Below are positions 16,343 to 25,636 of a stretch of DNA of 64,000 bases, piece by piece. The notes under the pieces were generated by a model, which was given only the letters and a program-made list of their open reading frames with translations, did no database searches and was not told where the DNA came from. This DNA comes from Nitrosomonadales bacterium (GTDB taxonomy: Bacteria > Pseudomonadota > Gammaproteobacteria > Burkholderiales > Gallionellaceae), in the NCBI GenBank assembly GCA_016235045.1, contig JACRME010000001.1:156294-220293 (forward strand), in the 5' to 3' direction. The position numbers were made by a program, and so were the translations under genes. Every line of letters starts with the position of its first letter. Position 1 is the stretch's first letter.

Positions 16343-18139
16343 ATGAAACAGCTAACCCTATTTTTCTGCATCCTCACCCTTGCCGGCTGCGCCTCGGCCC
16401 CCCCGCGCCCGACCGGCATCGCCCGCGGCGATTATGCATCATCCCGGGCCTACATCGCCAAGCTTATCCGGCATGAAATGAGCCGCAACTCGGTGGAGGG
16501 CTTAAGCATTGCCCTGGTCGACGACCAGCGCATCGTCTGGGCCGAGGGCTTCGGCTATGCCGACGAGGAAAAGAACCTCCCGGCGACGGCCGACACGGTC
16601 TACCGGGTCGGCTCCATCTCCAAGCTGTTCACCGATACTGCCGCAATGCAATTGGTCGAGCAGGGCTGGTTCGATATCGACCAGCCCCTGCGCCACTATG
16701 TTCCCGGCTTCTCCATCAGGACGCGTTTCGCGGGCGCACCCGAAATCACGCCGCGCCATTTGATGACCCACCATTCGGGTTTGCCGCGCGACCGGCAGAA
16801 AGGATTCATGACGGCCAATCCGCCCCCTTTCGCGCAACTGGTGGACGAACTGCGCGACAGCGATGCGGCCTATCCGCCCAACCTGGTCTTTTCCTACTCC
16901 AACCTGGGCATCAGCCTGCTCGGCGTCGCAATCCAGAAGCAAGGCGGCCTGCCGTTCGACGAATTCATGCGCCGTTCGCTGCTGGTTCCGCTGGGCATGT
17001 CGAACTCATCCTTCGACACGGGTCTGTCCAGTTCTGCGCTCGCGGCCAGGGGCTATCGCGGCCGCCAGGCGGTTGTCGAACCCGCCCTGCGCGATGTGCC
17101 TGCCGGCGGGCTCAATTCCAGCGTCGCCGATCTCAGCCGCTTCATCTCCATGGTGTTCGCCAGCGGCAAGTCGGGCAACCGGCAGATCGTCCAGGCGAAG
17201 ACGCTGGCCGAAATGCTGCGCCCGCAGAACGCGGCCGTGCCGCTGGATTTCAACTTCCATGCCGGCCTGGGCTGGATGTTGAGCACCCTCGGCACTTCCT
17301 CCATCCGCAACGGCGGCACCGTGGCCCACCATAGCGGCGCGACTGCCTATTTCCATAGCCAGATGTACATCCTGCCCGAGTACAAACTGGGCGTGGTCGT
17401 GCTTTCGAATTCCAGCACCTCCGGACGGGCAGTCGACCATATCGCCACCGAAGCGCTCACGCTGGCACTGGAAGCCAAGACCGGCATACGCCAGCCGGAA
17501 CCTTTCAAGATGCAACCGGACGCCAGACCGCTGCCGAGTGAAACCGTGCAGGAATATGCCGGCGACTACACCACCCTGGCAGGCTTTGCGCGCATCCGCA
17601 CCTGCGGCCGGGGCTTGTGCGCCGACGTGGCGGATCATGGTTTCGACCTGGTACGGGGCAGCGATGGCCTGTTCCGCCTCGACTACTCGCTGCTCGGCAT
17701 TTTCCGCGTCGACCTGGGGCCGCTGGGCGAAATCGGCCTCTCGCGCCGCACGGTTGAGGGACGCGAACTGCTGGTAGCGCGCGTGGGAGAACAGGAGATG
17801 CTCGTCGGGGAGCGTATCCAGCCGGTATCGACCCCGCAAGCCTGGCGCCAATATCTGGGCGACTATGAAATCGCCGACCTGGAAGGCGACCACAAATTTG
17901 TGGAGCGTATCAGCCTGATCGAAGAGCGCGGCTACCTGCTGGTCGAGGTCACCCCGGTGGAGTCCTACGGCATCAAGCAGCGCATCGCCCTGAAGCCATT
18001 ATCCGATAGCGAAGGTATCCTGCTGGGACCGTTAGGCGATGGCGGAGAGACGGTGCGCAGCGTCACGCTGGATGGCAAAAAGCGCGTGCAGTTTTCCGGC
18101 TACTTGTTAAAGAAACTGTCCAATTCCGGCAATTTGTAG
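16343..18139 (+). CDS. Serine hydrolase lipoprotein (class C beta-lactamase-like)
   Basis: 598-residue lipoprotein. The lipobox LAGC puts the lipid on C16. The beta-lactamase-related domain (about 30-370) has the nucleophile motif SISK at 91-94, YSN at 185-187 and a late HHSG (VAHHSGATAYFHS) in place of KTG. About 200 residues follow, with two weakly similar lipocalin-like beta segments (YAGDYTTLAGFARI and YLGDYEIADLEG). Likely a peptidase or esterase acting on cell-wall or D-amino peptides. It converges with the DUF342 gene, and their 3' ends overlap by 40 bp. Confidence 0.9.
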   Translation: MKQLTLFFCILTLAGCASAPPRPTGIARGDYASSRAYIAKLIRHEMSRNSVEGLSIALVDDQRIVWAEGFGYADEEKNLPATADTVYRVGSISKLFTDTAAMQLVEQGWFDIDQPLRHYVPGFSIRTRFAGAPEITPRHLMTHHSGLPRDRQKGFMTANPPPFAQLVDELRDSDAAYPPNLVFSYSNLGISLLGVAIQKQGGLPFDEFMRRSLLVPLGMSNSSFDTGLSSSALAARGYRGRQAVVEPALRDVPAGGLNSSVADLSRFISMVFASGKSGNRQIVQAKTLAEMLRPQNAAVPLDFNFHAGLGWMLSTLGTSSIRNGGTVAHHSGATAYFHSQMYILPEYKLGVVVLSNSSTSGRAVDHIATEALTLALEAKTGIRQPEPFKMQPDARPLPSETVQEYAGDYTTLAGFARIRTCGRGLCADVADHGFDLVRGSDGLFRLDYSLLGIFRVDLGPLGEIGLSRRTVEGRELLVARVGEQEMLVGERIQPVSTPQAWRQYLGDYEIADLEGDHKFVERISLIEERGYLLVEVTPVESYGIKQRIALKPLSDSEGILLGPLGDGGETVRSVTLDGKKRVQFSGYLLKKLSNSGNL

Positions 18140-20079
18140 TTCCAGTCGAGGCCGCCTTCGTCACCCAGGAAAACCAGTTCCGGCGAAAGACCCGGCTCGC
18201 GCAATTTGATCCTGAGCTCGCTGGCGGCGGCCTGCTGGAATCCGCCGATCCCCTGGGGCGCGATCATGGTTCGCACCCGCGTATCGCCCGCGACCTCCGC
18301 GATCCCGCAATGGATGCCTTCGCCGCTTTTCTCCCGCTCTTCCAGCAAATGCGCCCGTTCCTGTTCAAAAGCCTGTATCCGCCCTGATTGCTCCTGCGTT
18401 CCCGCGTCCAGCTTTTCCATCATGCGCCTGGTCCTGTCGAACCTCGCCGTCATCTTTTGCCAATTCTCCTGCTGCGCCGCAGTCAGCTTGACGCCGCCTT
18501 GCTGAAGGCTCGCCGCCAGCGCCAGATATTGGGCTACCTCCCCGTCTGACTTGATCCGGGCCAGTTCCTGCGCGTTGGCCGCAATGGCTTGCCTGCATTC
18601 GGCGGTCGCCTTGTCCACCTGATTGATCTGCGCATCTATTTGCGTCAGCGCCGGCACCAGCATCGCGACAATCGTCTGCTTGTCCCGGCAGCTTCGCGAG
18701 GAACCGATTCCGACTTTCTTGCCCGCGACCCCGCACCCCTCCGCACTCCCAACCTGAACGTCCCCGGCAAGTATCTCGCAGTTCACTGCGCGCTCGATAA
18801 CCACCGATTCCCCCATGATCAGGCTGCCCTCGGCATATGACGCCGTAACCCGTCCGCCCCACGCTTCAACGGTGGAATTGAGCACACGGCCGTTCGAGGT
18901 CACGTCGCCGCCGATGCTTCTGGCGCGGCCACCCGACAGGTTTTTCTCCAGCAGAATGAAACCGCCCTGCGACACGATGTCGCCGTAAACGTCCGAGCGG
19001 AAAGTCATGTTCTTGCCTTCGACGACACGCCCTTCCTGCACCTCGCCGTGTTCGATGAATTCGTCCCCGGCCAGGGAAAGATCGCCGGTCGTTTTGGCGC
19101 TGACCCCGCCCTTGTTCTCGATCTTCTCCGTGACGGCAATATGATTGGTCGCCACGTCGAGCGAAAGGAAACCATCCCGGCTGGCCACGATGTATTCGTT
19201 CGCACCCTGGCTCTCGACGCGGGTGCCTTCGCCCGCCAGGGCAAGCAGATCGAAGTCGGCGGGAAGGGGCGGCTCGATCATCGCCCCGCTCACCTTGAAC
19301 CCGGGCTTGCCGAGCACGCGTTTTTTCTTTTTCAACAGGCGTGCGCCGCTGGCGATTTGCGGAAAGCGATTCTGGAATCTGCGCAAATCCGCTTTGCCGT
19401 TGGCCAGCCGCTTGGGGGAATTGTCCCGGCGCAAGGCATCGCTCGCCTCTTCGATTTCGGCATCGCTGCCTTCGGTCGCATCCATCTGGTGCGCCACTTC
19501 CAGGCGCGCCGCCTCGGCGCGTGCGATCGCCCCGGCCACCGCCGCCACGTCAATGCCGAAACGAACTCCCCTCAGCCACATGTCCGCCAGGAATTCATCC
19601 AGGTCGAGTTGGGTGGGCTTCAGTTCCGCCTTGCGTGCCGAGCCGATAATCGGCGCCACGCCATCGGCACCCGGTTCGCCGTACACCGGCACTTCCACAA
19701 CCGTCTCGATCTGCACCGGCTCGAACAGGTACTCCGCGCGCTTGCCTTCGGCATCCACCTTTACCGCCTTGTACAAGGCCCTGCGCTGGGGCGGGAAATC
19801 GGCCACGTCCCCGGCCAGTTTCATTTTCGCGCCGATGCCATGCGCTTCCAGAATGGCGTCGTAGTCATAAAGCAAACCGGTAAACACCGGATAATCCAGG
19901 CCGACAAATCTGTATCCCTCGCCGAACAAGCGGTCGATATACTCCGCAAATCCGCCTCCCAGCGGGAACATCGACAAATCGACGAAGAGGCCTCCTTGCT
20001 GCCGCAGCAAATAGACCGGCAACGGAATATCCTTCTTCTCCTGCTCTGCCAACGTGCCGTCACCGGATTGCTGCATCAT
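18100..20079 (-). CDS. DUF342 / FapA-like protein
   Basis: About 659 residues. A variable N-terminal third is followed by the DUF342 beta-helix (about 300-470: DGFLSLDVATNHIAVTEKIENKGGVS, GDIVSQGGFILLEKNLSGGRARSIGGDVTSNGRVLNSTVEA), a bactofilin-like stacked-strand repeat. A coiled-coil region follows (about 490-590, QINQVDKATAECRQAIAANA). The family is called flagellar assembly protein A, but its role is unclear. It ends a three-gene operon with the SPFH lipoprotein 12 bp upstream. Tandem ATGs at 20079 and 20076 follow CAGG. Confidence 0.82.
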   Translation of the reverse strand: MMQQSGDGTLAEQEKKDIPLPVYLLRQQGGLFVDLSMFPLGGGFAEYIDRLFGEGYRFVGLDYPVFTGLLYDYDAILEAHGIGAKMKLAGDVADFPPQRRALYKAVKVDAEGKRAEYLFEPVQIETVVEVPVYGEPGADGVAPIIGSARKAELKPTQLDLDEFLADMWLRGVRFGIDVAAVAGAIARAEAARLEVAHQMDATEGSDAEIEEASDALRRDNSPKRLANGKADLRRFQNRFPQIASGARLLKKKKRVLGKPGFKVSGAMIEPPLPADFDLLALAGEGTRVESQGANEYIVASRDGFLSLDVATNHIAVTEKIENKGGVSAKTTGDLSLAGDEFIEHGEVQEGRVVEGKNMTFRSDVYGDIVSQGGFILLEKNLSGGRARSIGGDVTSNGRVLNSTVEAWGGRVTASYAEGSLIMGESVVIERAVNCEILAGDVQVGSAEGCGVAGKKVGIGSSRSCRDKQTIVAMLVPALTQIDAQINQVDKATAECRQAIAANAQELARIKSDGEVAQYLALAASLQQGGVKLTAAQQENWQKMTARFDRTRRMMEKLDAGTQEQSGRIQAFEQERAHLLEEREKSGEGIHCGIAEVAGDTRVRTMIAPQGIGGFQQAAASELRIKLREPGLSPELVFLGDEGGLDWNYKLPELDSFFNK

Positions 20080-20091
20080 AATCACCTGGCA

Positions 20092-20883
20092 TTATTTGCC
20101 GACGTTGATGATCCCCCTGAAGTCATACGGCACGACCACGGATTGCACCTTGCCCTCCTTGACGCCCTCGGCGATATCCTGCAGGGCCTTGGCCTCCATG
20201 TAGCGCACATTCTGGGCGTTGCTGCTGAGCAGCGACAAGCGTTCGGCTTCCTTTCTGGCGATATCGACCTCGACCTGCTTGGCCTTCAGGTTGTTTTGCG
20301 CAGTGATCACCGCGTTGGCGGAAGCGATGATGTTGCCTGCCGGCTGGATGTTGCGCACCTGCACCTTGGTGATCGTCAGCGAGGTATCCAGCTTCTCGTC
20401 AGCCAGTGCGGCGGTGATGTACTTCGCGGTGTCGGCCTCGATCTCGGCGCGGGCCGAGATGGTCTTCAGCGCATCGTGCTTGGCGGCAGCCTTGTACGCG
20501 GCGCTTCTGGCGACCGTGGTCAGGTAGTTGTACATCAGCACGATATCGTCGCTCTCGTCGCGCGTGTGGAACGCCCGGCTCTTGGTCGTGTAGATCTCGC
20601 CCACTGCCGCCGGGTTGATGCTGTAGATGACAGTGATGTCCATGTCGTCCATCGTGGAGTTGTCCGCCGTCTGCGGATGCATGTTGTCCAGCGCCAAAGC
20701 GATATCCCGCACCGGGAAGGTCAGCACGCTGCCGACCAGGGTCTGGTTGAACGTGCCGGGCAGCAACTCGGTGGTGTTCACCTGCTTGTCAAAACCGACA
20801 CGCAACCCGACTTCCCCCGTCTCGATGCGTTCGCAACCGGACAACACCGCAACCGCCGACAGCAACAGGAATATCTTCTTCAT
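20092..20883 (-). CDS. SPFH/band-7 domain lipoprotein
   Basis: 263 residues. MKKIFLLLSAVAVLSGC is a lipoprotein signal with C17 as the lipidated cysteine. The SPFH domain follows: GEVGLRVGFDKQV, LTFPVRDIALALDN, then a helical part rich in Ala/Lys (AKHDALKTISARAEIEADTAK, NNLKAKQVEVDIARKEAERL) typical of prohibitin-like proteins. Most SPFH proteins are anchored by a transmembrane helix and face the cytosol. A lipid anchor would place this one in the periplasm. It lies between the small membrane protein and the DUF342 protein in one operon. Confidence 0.85.
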   Translation of the reverse strand: MKKIFLLLSAVAVLSGCERIETGEVGLRVGFDKQVNTTELLPGTFNQTLVGSVLTFPVRDIALALDNMHPQTADNSTMDDMDITVIYSINPAAVGEIYTTKSRAFHTRDESDDIVLMYNYLTTVARSAAYKAAAKHDALKTISARAEIEADTAKYITAALADEKLDTSLTITKVQVRNIQPAGNIIASANAVITAQNNLKAKQVEVDIARKEAERLSLLSSNAQNVRYMEAKALQDIAEGVKEGKVQSVVVPYDFRGIINVGK

Positions 20884-20896
20884 TTATGCAATCCCC

Positions 20897-21073
20897 TCAG
20901 AACAGATAGACGATCAGCAACACCAGGCACAACGCCAACGTGGCCGTGCCCAGCCCATACACGACGCAACGATACAGCGTCAGTTTCTCGCTTTTATTCA
21001 TTTTGCTGAAAACATACAGCCCCGCAGAAACGGCGAGCCAGACCAGCAAATAAAAATAGATGCCACGAACCAT
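20897..21073 (-). CDS. Small two-helix membrane protein
   Basis: 58 residues, almost entirely two hydrophobic helices (YFYLLVWLAVSAGLYVF and GLGTATLALCLVLLIVYLF) separated by a short charged loop (SKMNKSEKLTLYR). GAGGTGG precedes the ATG. It is the first gene of an operon with the SPFH lipoprotein (13-bp gap) and DUF342. I recognise no family; a membrane adaptor for the SPFH protein is a guess. Confidence 0.7.
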   Translation of the reverse strand: MVRGIYFYLLVWLAVSAGLYVFSKMNKSEKLTLYRCVVYGLGTATLALCLVLLIVYLF

Positions 21074-21147
21074 ATCCACCTCAAACTGTCGTTCCCGCTA
21101 CGATTCGCTTGTTTTCACAAGCGCAACACCGGACCCGAATCTTACCT

Positions 21148-21741
21148 TTAAAGCGAACGGCATACCCAATGCGCGCCTTCCCATCCACATGAAGAAGACG
21201 AGGACGAAGGCAGTTTGGGCGATTCATTGCTGTTGGGCCGCTGCAGGTTTTCCGGCTTCTTGTAGTCTGCCGCGATGGCATTCATGATCTGCCCGCGATA
21301 CTTGGTATCGATTTCGAGTCGTTTCGCCGCAAACTGGCCATAGCTGAGGTTGCCTTTATACAACTCCCATACCAGCAATATCTGCTCGCTATCCGTCGCA
21401 GCCGACCACTTGGCCACCTCCGGCGGCTCATAGGCGTAGCTCTCGGCCTGAATCTTGTAGCAGCGCTCGAGTTTGGACGCCCATTTCCTGATGGCAATCT
21501 TTTCTTTCGCCGAGGGGGACTCTTCGATATTCAGCAAGTCGAAATACTCGTCCCGGTCATACAGCGTATCCAGCGTCACCTTGCCCGCGATGGGCCGGAG
21601 TTCGGAATCGTCTTTCAGATTCGATAAACACTGGTGGAATTCATGCCTGAGTATTGCCCACGGACCTTTCGGCTGCTCGACAAACCAGTTGGCGCAACCC
21701 GGGAGAAACAACAAAGCGATCAACAAAAACACCCTTAACAT
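21148..21741 (-). CDS. Uncharacterised lipoprotein
   Basis: 197 residues. MLRVFLLIALLFLPGC is a lipoprotein signal peptide with a PGC lipobox. The mature part is helical, charged and without known motifs (KWASKLERCYKIQAESYAY, WELYKGNLSYGQFAAKRLEID). It ends in a serine-rich stretch followed by CGWEGAHWVCRSL with a possible disulfide. GGAGTGAA precedes the ATG at 21741. Envelope location is the only firm inference. Confidence 0.7.
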   Translation of the reverse strand: MLRVFLLIALLFLPGCANWFVEQPKGPWAILRHEFHQCLSNLKDDSELRPIAGKVTLDTLYDRDEYFDLLNIEESPSAKEKIAIRKWASKLERCYKIQAESYAYEPPEVAKWSAATDSEQILLVWELYKGNLSYGQFAAKRLEIDTKYRGQIMNAIAADYKKPENLQRPNSNESPKLPSSSSSSCGWEGAHWVCRSL

Positions 21742-21808
21742 TTCACTCCTTCGATTCATCAAGTCACATTTTGCAGAAAATCGGTCGCCACCCGCCCGCG
21801 CATTCCAC

Positions 21809-22162
21809 TCAGTCCGGCGCCTCGCCCAGCAGCGCAATCGCAGTCGTTGCGGTGAATTTATCGATATCCAGTTGCACTTCGCAATACTCGTCGATTTCTC
21901 CGACCGGGGTCGGATCGTCCGCGCAACTGCAACCGGCAATCACCCCCTGATAAAAGATTCCGGCTTTTACGCGGATTACCTCCGGCAACTCGACGATGCT
22001 GTTGATCACCACGGTCACCGGTTTGTCGGTGGCGTAACTGCTGCCCGACAGTCCCTGCTGCAAAGGCAGTCCCTCTGCGCCCAATTGAACAAGCTCGAGT
22101 TTCAGGACATCCTCGAAACCGGGGGTGCCCCAGGCATGCAACGCCTTGTCGAGTCTAACCAT
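21809..22162 (-). CDS. Uncharacterised small protein with CSC motif
   Basis: 117 residues, cytoplasmic by appearance. It opens MVRLDKALHAWGTPGFEDVLKLEL, followed by strands (KPVTVVINSIVELPEVIRVKAGIFYQGVI), then GCSCADDPTPVGEIDEYCEVQLDI with three close cysteines and acidic residues that could bind a metal. GGGGGAAG five bases before the ATG supports the start. No family recognised. It lies 67 bp upstream of the lipoprotein gene on the same strand. Confidence 0.6.
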   Translation of the reverse strand: MVRLDKALHAWGTPGFEDVLKLELVQLGAEGLPLQQGLSGSSYATDKPVTVVINSIVELPEVIRVKAGIFYQGVIAGCSCADDPTPVGEIDEYCEVQLDIDKFTATTAIALLGEAPD

Positions 22163-22455
22163 GAAATCTTCCCCCAAACAAGCGGTCATTCGATCCGGCA
22201 ATATATTCCAACCCGGCCGTTCAACGGTAGCCCGCTCGTCCGCTGCAATCGCCGCTCAATCAAAATCTCGCCCTCTTCATCCAAAGACTCAACAAGTTGG
22301 CTCGTGCCGCATTGCCAGTCCAATTTAGCCTGCCAGACTAATTTGTGTACAATCACGGCGGGCATGGAATGACGGGATTACTTCAAGGCATGCATTGCCG
22401 CTTGAATAACCGTCTTCAATCGAGGCGTGGTGCAACAAACAACAAGGAGCAAACA

Positions 22456-23079
22456 ATGGCAAAGTTCACACAAACGACGCATGCGGTATTGATGGCGACC
22501 ATGATTGCAGGGCTTTCCGGTTGCGGAGAAAAGCAAGAGACACCCCCACCGGCTCCCGCCATCCCGCTCACCGTTGGCGGTTCTGCCACCGGCCTTGCCG
22601 GCGGCGAAGTAATACTCCAGCTCAACGGCGCTGACGATCTGGCCGTCAAAGCCGACGGCAAATTCAAATTTCCCAAGCCGCTGGCCAAAGGCAGCGCGTA
22701 CGCCGTCACCGTTAAAGCCGAGCCCACCTTGCCCGTCAAGCAAACGTGTACGGTCGGCGCGGGCAGCGGCAGCATCGCCGGCGCCCCGATCAACAACGTC
22801 GCCGTCACCTGCACCACCAATACCTATGCGATCGGCGGCACCGTCTCCGGCCTTTCCGGCAAGGGCCTGATGCTTCAGCTCAATGGCGAGATCGACGTCA
22901 AGATTGCGAAGAACGGGAATTTCGTCTTCCCCGAAGTCCGCCTGCCCGACGGCGGCGACTTCAAAGTTGCCATCAAGAAAACCCCGGCCAGACAGAAATG
23001 CGTGATCGAAGCCGTCAACACGGCGCCTGACGAAAACACCCTCAACATCGTCTCCGTCACCTGCAAGAAACGCCGCTAA
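22456..23079 (+). CDS. Lipoprotein with two IGG-VSGL beta-repeat domains
   Basis: 207 residues. A signal peptide ends in a GLSGC lipobox, followed by a Pro-rich linker. Two copies of an about 80-residue beta domain follow (about 38-118 and 119-205). Each starts (V/I)GGxxxGLxG, continues LQLNG-D, NG.F.FP and ends CxV...NNVAVTC. The same domain occurs once in the kelch lipoprotein at 53-54 kb. It looks like an Ig-like or carbohydrate/cell-surface module. AAGGAG precedes the ATG. Confidence 0.75.
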   Translation: MAKFTQTTHAVLMATMIAGLSGCGEKQETPPPAPAIPLTVGGSATGLAGGEVILQLNGADDLAVKADGKFKFPKPLAKGSAYAVTVKAEPTLPVKQTCTVGAGSGSIAGAPINNVAVTCTTNTYAIGGTVSGLSGKGLMLQLNGEIDVKIAKNGNFVFPEVRLPDGGDFKVAIKKTPARQKCVIEAVNTAPDENTLNIVSVTCKKRR

Positions 23080-23205
23080 GCACCTGCATTCCGCGAGCCT
23101 CCGGTTGTTCCCGCACGGGAGAGAATCGGGGGCTCTCTTGTGTTCCGGGTATCCCGCGCTTGATTTCCCCGATTCCGCAGCAACCCTGGCCGATACGCCG
23201 ATGAG

Positions 23206-24048
23206 CTAATGCACGGAATATGACCTGGGTAACGCGACATCGGCGACCCCGTACGGCCTTTGCGTTCCCGCGCCGGACAACGAAACGCCGTCGAGTTGAT
23301 TGGTGCCAATGGCGTCGTTAATCGAATTCACCACCAAGTTTTTCAGATATTGCTCGCCGTCCGCCTTGATGAGCTCGTCGTATTTTGCGCCAGCCAGCCG
23401 CTCTTCCAGTTTTTGGAGAACCAGGTCTTTCCTGGTTTCCAGGGTGCGTACCACCGTCTGCGAATCCGTCCTGCCTACGGTGACGCCCATCACCGGGATA
23501 CTTAAAACGCGCGCAGCATCCACCAGAGAAGACCCGTTCGTATCCCGCAACTCTACAGACATGTCCAGAACATACGACGGGATCGTTCTTGCAACTTCTT
23601 CGCTCGCCCTCGCGACCGCCTCTCGCGCTGAAATTCCAGGATTCGCCAAATCGGACCCGGGCGACTTGTCGCTTTTCAGCACGGACATCGCAAACAGGCT
23701 GAAACCGATGGTCAAGGCGATCAGCAGCCACAACAGCCAGTAGGATTTTCGCTCTTCCGCAACCGGCGACCCATTGCGTGCGGATGCGGCCCTGACGCCG
23801 CTGCTCCTGTCCCGGATGGCATTCGCATAGTCTGCGGCCTGTTGCCTGAGCTTGATGTCATAGGCAGTCCGCTTGTCCGGATCGGAAAGCACCTCGTAGG
23901 CCTGAACCACCTGCAATGCATGCGCGGCAATTTCGGCATTACCGGGATTCTTGTCGGGGTGATAACGCTGCATCAGGCTCTTGTAAGCAGCCTTGATGAC
24001 CTCAGGGCTGGCGCTCTGGCTCACTTCCAGTGTTTCGTAGCAATTCAT
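23206..24048 (-). CDS. Membrane-anchored J-domain protein
   Basis: 280 residues. The N-terminal J domain (1-65) has HPD at 30-32 and the expected helix pattern (YETLEVSQSASPEVIKAAYKSLMQRYHPDKNPG), so it should stimulate an Hsp70. One membrane segment (about 105-125, SYWLLWLLIALTIGFSLFAMSV) is followed by about 150 residues with an IPVMGVTVGRTDSQTVVRTLETRKDL region of unknown function. It starts at 24048 (MNCYETLEV). It shares its direction and region with a second J-like protein (24566-25498). Confidence 0.88.
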   Translation of the reverse strand: MNCYETLEVSQSASPEVIKAAYKSLMQRYHPDKNPGNAEIAAHALQVVQAYEVLSDPDKRTAYDIKLRQQAADYANAIRDRSSGVRAASARNGSPVAEERKSYWLLWLLIALTIGFSLFAMSVLKSDKSPGSDLANPGISAREAVARASEEVARTIPSYVLDMSVELRDTNGSSLVDAARVLSIPVMGVTVGRTDSQTVVRTLETRKDLVLQKLEERLAGAKYDELIKADGEQYLKNLVVNSINDAIGTNQLDGVSLSGAGTQRPYGVADVALPRSYSVH

Positions 24049-24174
24049 GAGGGATATCGGATCGCAAACGCGATTTCCATAAGCTGACGGGTGAAAAAAC
24101 AAATATGCCGGATCGGTTCACACAGGCAAAGCCGGCAACGCACCGATAATGCGGCAGGAACCCGGTCCGGACTG

Positions 24175-24549
24175 CTAATCACTTTGATCCAGTCTGGAAA
24201 ACGTGGTCGTCGAACCATCGGCTTCCCCGAGCCGAAACTCGGTCGGGGTTGCCGCCAAAACGGGATTGGCGTCATGCCCGACACTATGGTTAACCTTGAA
24301 GCTCCAGATGATCTTGTCGCCCTTGTACTGCCAGATGCCGTATTGCAGCACCGCACCCTTGTCGGTCTTTATTTCCCATTCGCCATTGGCATAAAGATAA
24401 ATGGGCGTCTCCAGCTTGGAGGATTTCCATTTCCCCACGAAATTCTTTTCGGTGATGCTCACGCTGTCTGAACTTGCATAGAACATTAACGAAAGCGCAA
24501 CGACCAGCAAGGCAATAAACAGTTTGATATGCGCGGCAACGAAATTCAT
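24175..24549 (-). CDS. Small exported or anchored protein, unknown function
   Basis: 124 residues. An N-terminal hydrophobic segment (HIKLFIALLVVALSLMFYA) serves as anchor or signal peptide. A beta-rich lipocalin-like part follows: FVGKWKSSKLETPIYLYANGEWEIKTDKG, YGIWQYKGDKIIWSF, TTFSRLD. The GKW/YANGEW/GIWQYKGDKIIW pattern recurs in small proteins thought to bind hydrophobic ligands or to assist secretion. GGTGGGAC precedes the ATG. It lies between the two J-type genes on the same strand, 16 bp after the upstream one. Confidence 0.7.
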   Translation of the reverse strand: MNFVAAHIKLFIALLVVALSLMFYASSDSVSITEKNFVGKWKSSKLETPIYLYANGEWEIKTDKGAVLQYGIWQYKGDKIIWSFKVNHSVGHDANPVLAATPTEFRLGEADGSTTTFSRLDQSD

Positions 24550-24565
24550 GTCCCACCGGCAATGA

Positions 24566-25498
24566 TCAGCGCCGCCATCTGTTCATTTCTTCCTCAACCC
24601 GCCTGCGCTCTGCCTCTTCTTTTTCGCGCTTTTCTTCCTCCAGTTGGCGCTGTCTTTGTTCTTCCTCATACTTCGCCTGCTGCTCGGCAATGCGCAATTC
24701 TTCGGCTATTTTTTCTCCATCCCGCCTGGAATCCTCGACAAATTGTTCGTACTTCCTCTCCTGTTCCTGTTTTGCCCTTTGCGCCTCTTCCTCGCGGCGT
24801 CTCTCCGCATCCAGCAACTCGGCCTCGCTCCTGCTTCCCGCCCGCACGCCATGTTCCTGGTAATAATCCTGCAGCATCACCTTTTCTTCGGCCTTGGCCG
24901 ACTCGTTCACGACCTCTTCCGCTTTCCGGTTGACCGCCAGCATGAAAACGACCTGTATCACCATGGCAATCGCGATCAGGCTGCCGATAATCGTCAAAGC
25001 TCCCCTCAGCGGCGCCAGCATGCCGGCAAACGCTTTGATACCCTTGCTTGCGGGCGACGACGGCGTCTCCCCCTCGCCAACCCTGAGCGTCAAAGCGTTG
25101 GCTCTAAGCAATACGGCATCGGCTTTGAGCGCCAGGGCCTCGGCCTTGAGCGACATGGCTTCCGCCTTTAACGCAGCCGCATCGACCTCCGGCGCCACCG
25201 GCACCAGGCCGAGGGAGGCCGGAGCATTGGCAGGCGCGCTGAGCGACGCCAACCGGGCATCGTAAGCTGCGCGGGTTCTAGGGACGGAGAGCGTTTGAAA
25301 TGCAACATTGACCACCTTCAGCCTGCAATCGATATCTTCGCTATTGATGCCGTTTTTTTCCGATTGCAGTTGTTGGGTCTTGCGTTGAAACGCAGCCTGA
25401 ATTTCCGACTCCGAAGCATTCGGCGAGATTTCCAGAATCTCATACATCGTTTTCTTTGGCTTGTTCACGTGGCGATCCGGTTTCTTGTGCTGCCGCAT
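24566..25498 (-). CDS. Degenerate J-like membrane protein with coiled-coil tail
   Basis: 310 residues. MYEILEISPNASESEIQAAFQRKT (18-41) is a J-domain start and RTRAAYDARL its end, but HPD is absent; the site reads QSEKNG. Next come five heptad-like units of LKAEA type (about 112-142), a membrane segment (about 165-190) and a long, highly charged coiled coil to the C-terminus (EEKREKEEAERRRVEEEM). Without HPD it should not activate Hsp70 and may act as a scaffold or regulator. The ATG at 25498 lacks a ribosome-binding site; MYEILE at 25447 is an alternative start. Confidence 0.72.
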   Translation of the reverse strand: MRQHKKPDRHVNKPKKTMYEILEISPNASESEIQAAFQRKTQQLQSEKNGINSEDIDCRLKVVNVAFQTLSVPRTRAAYDARLASLSAPANAPASLGLVPVAPEVDAAALKAEAMSLKAEALALKADAVLLRANALTLRVGEGETPSSPASKGIKAFAGMLAPLRGALTIIGSLIAIAMVIQVVFMLAVNRKAEEVVNESAKAEEKVMLQDYYQEHGVRAGSRSEAELLDAERRREEEAQRAKQEQERKYEQFVEDSRRDGEKIAEELRIAEQQAKYEEEQRQRQLEEEKREKEEAERRRVEEEMNRWRR

Positions 25499-25636
25499 TT
25501 AAGCAGAATTATTCCGGCTGTTCAATGCTGCATCGGCAAAGCGGCTTGAGCTGCTGCGGACACCCGGGGAAATACCCGACTAATCTCCTCGCAAAGGAGT
25601 TTCAGGCTCGCTTCGGGTGTTTCCCGACGCAGTTCC

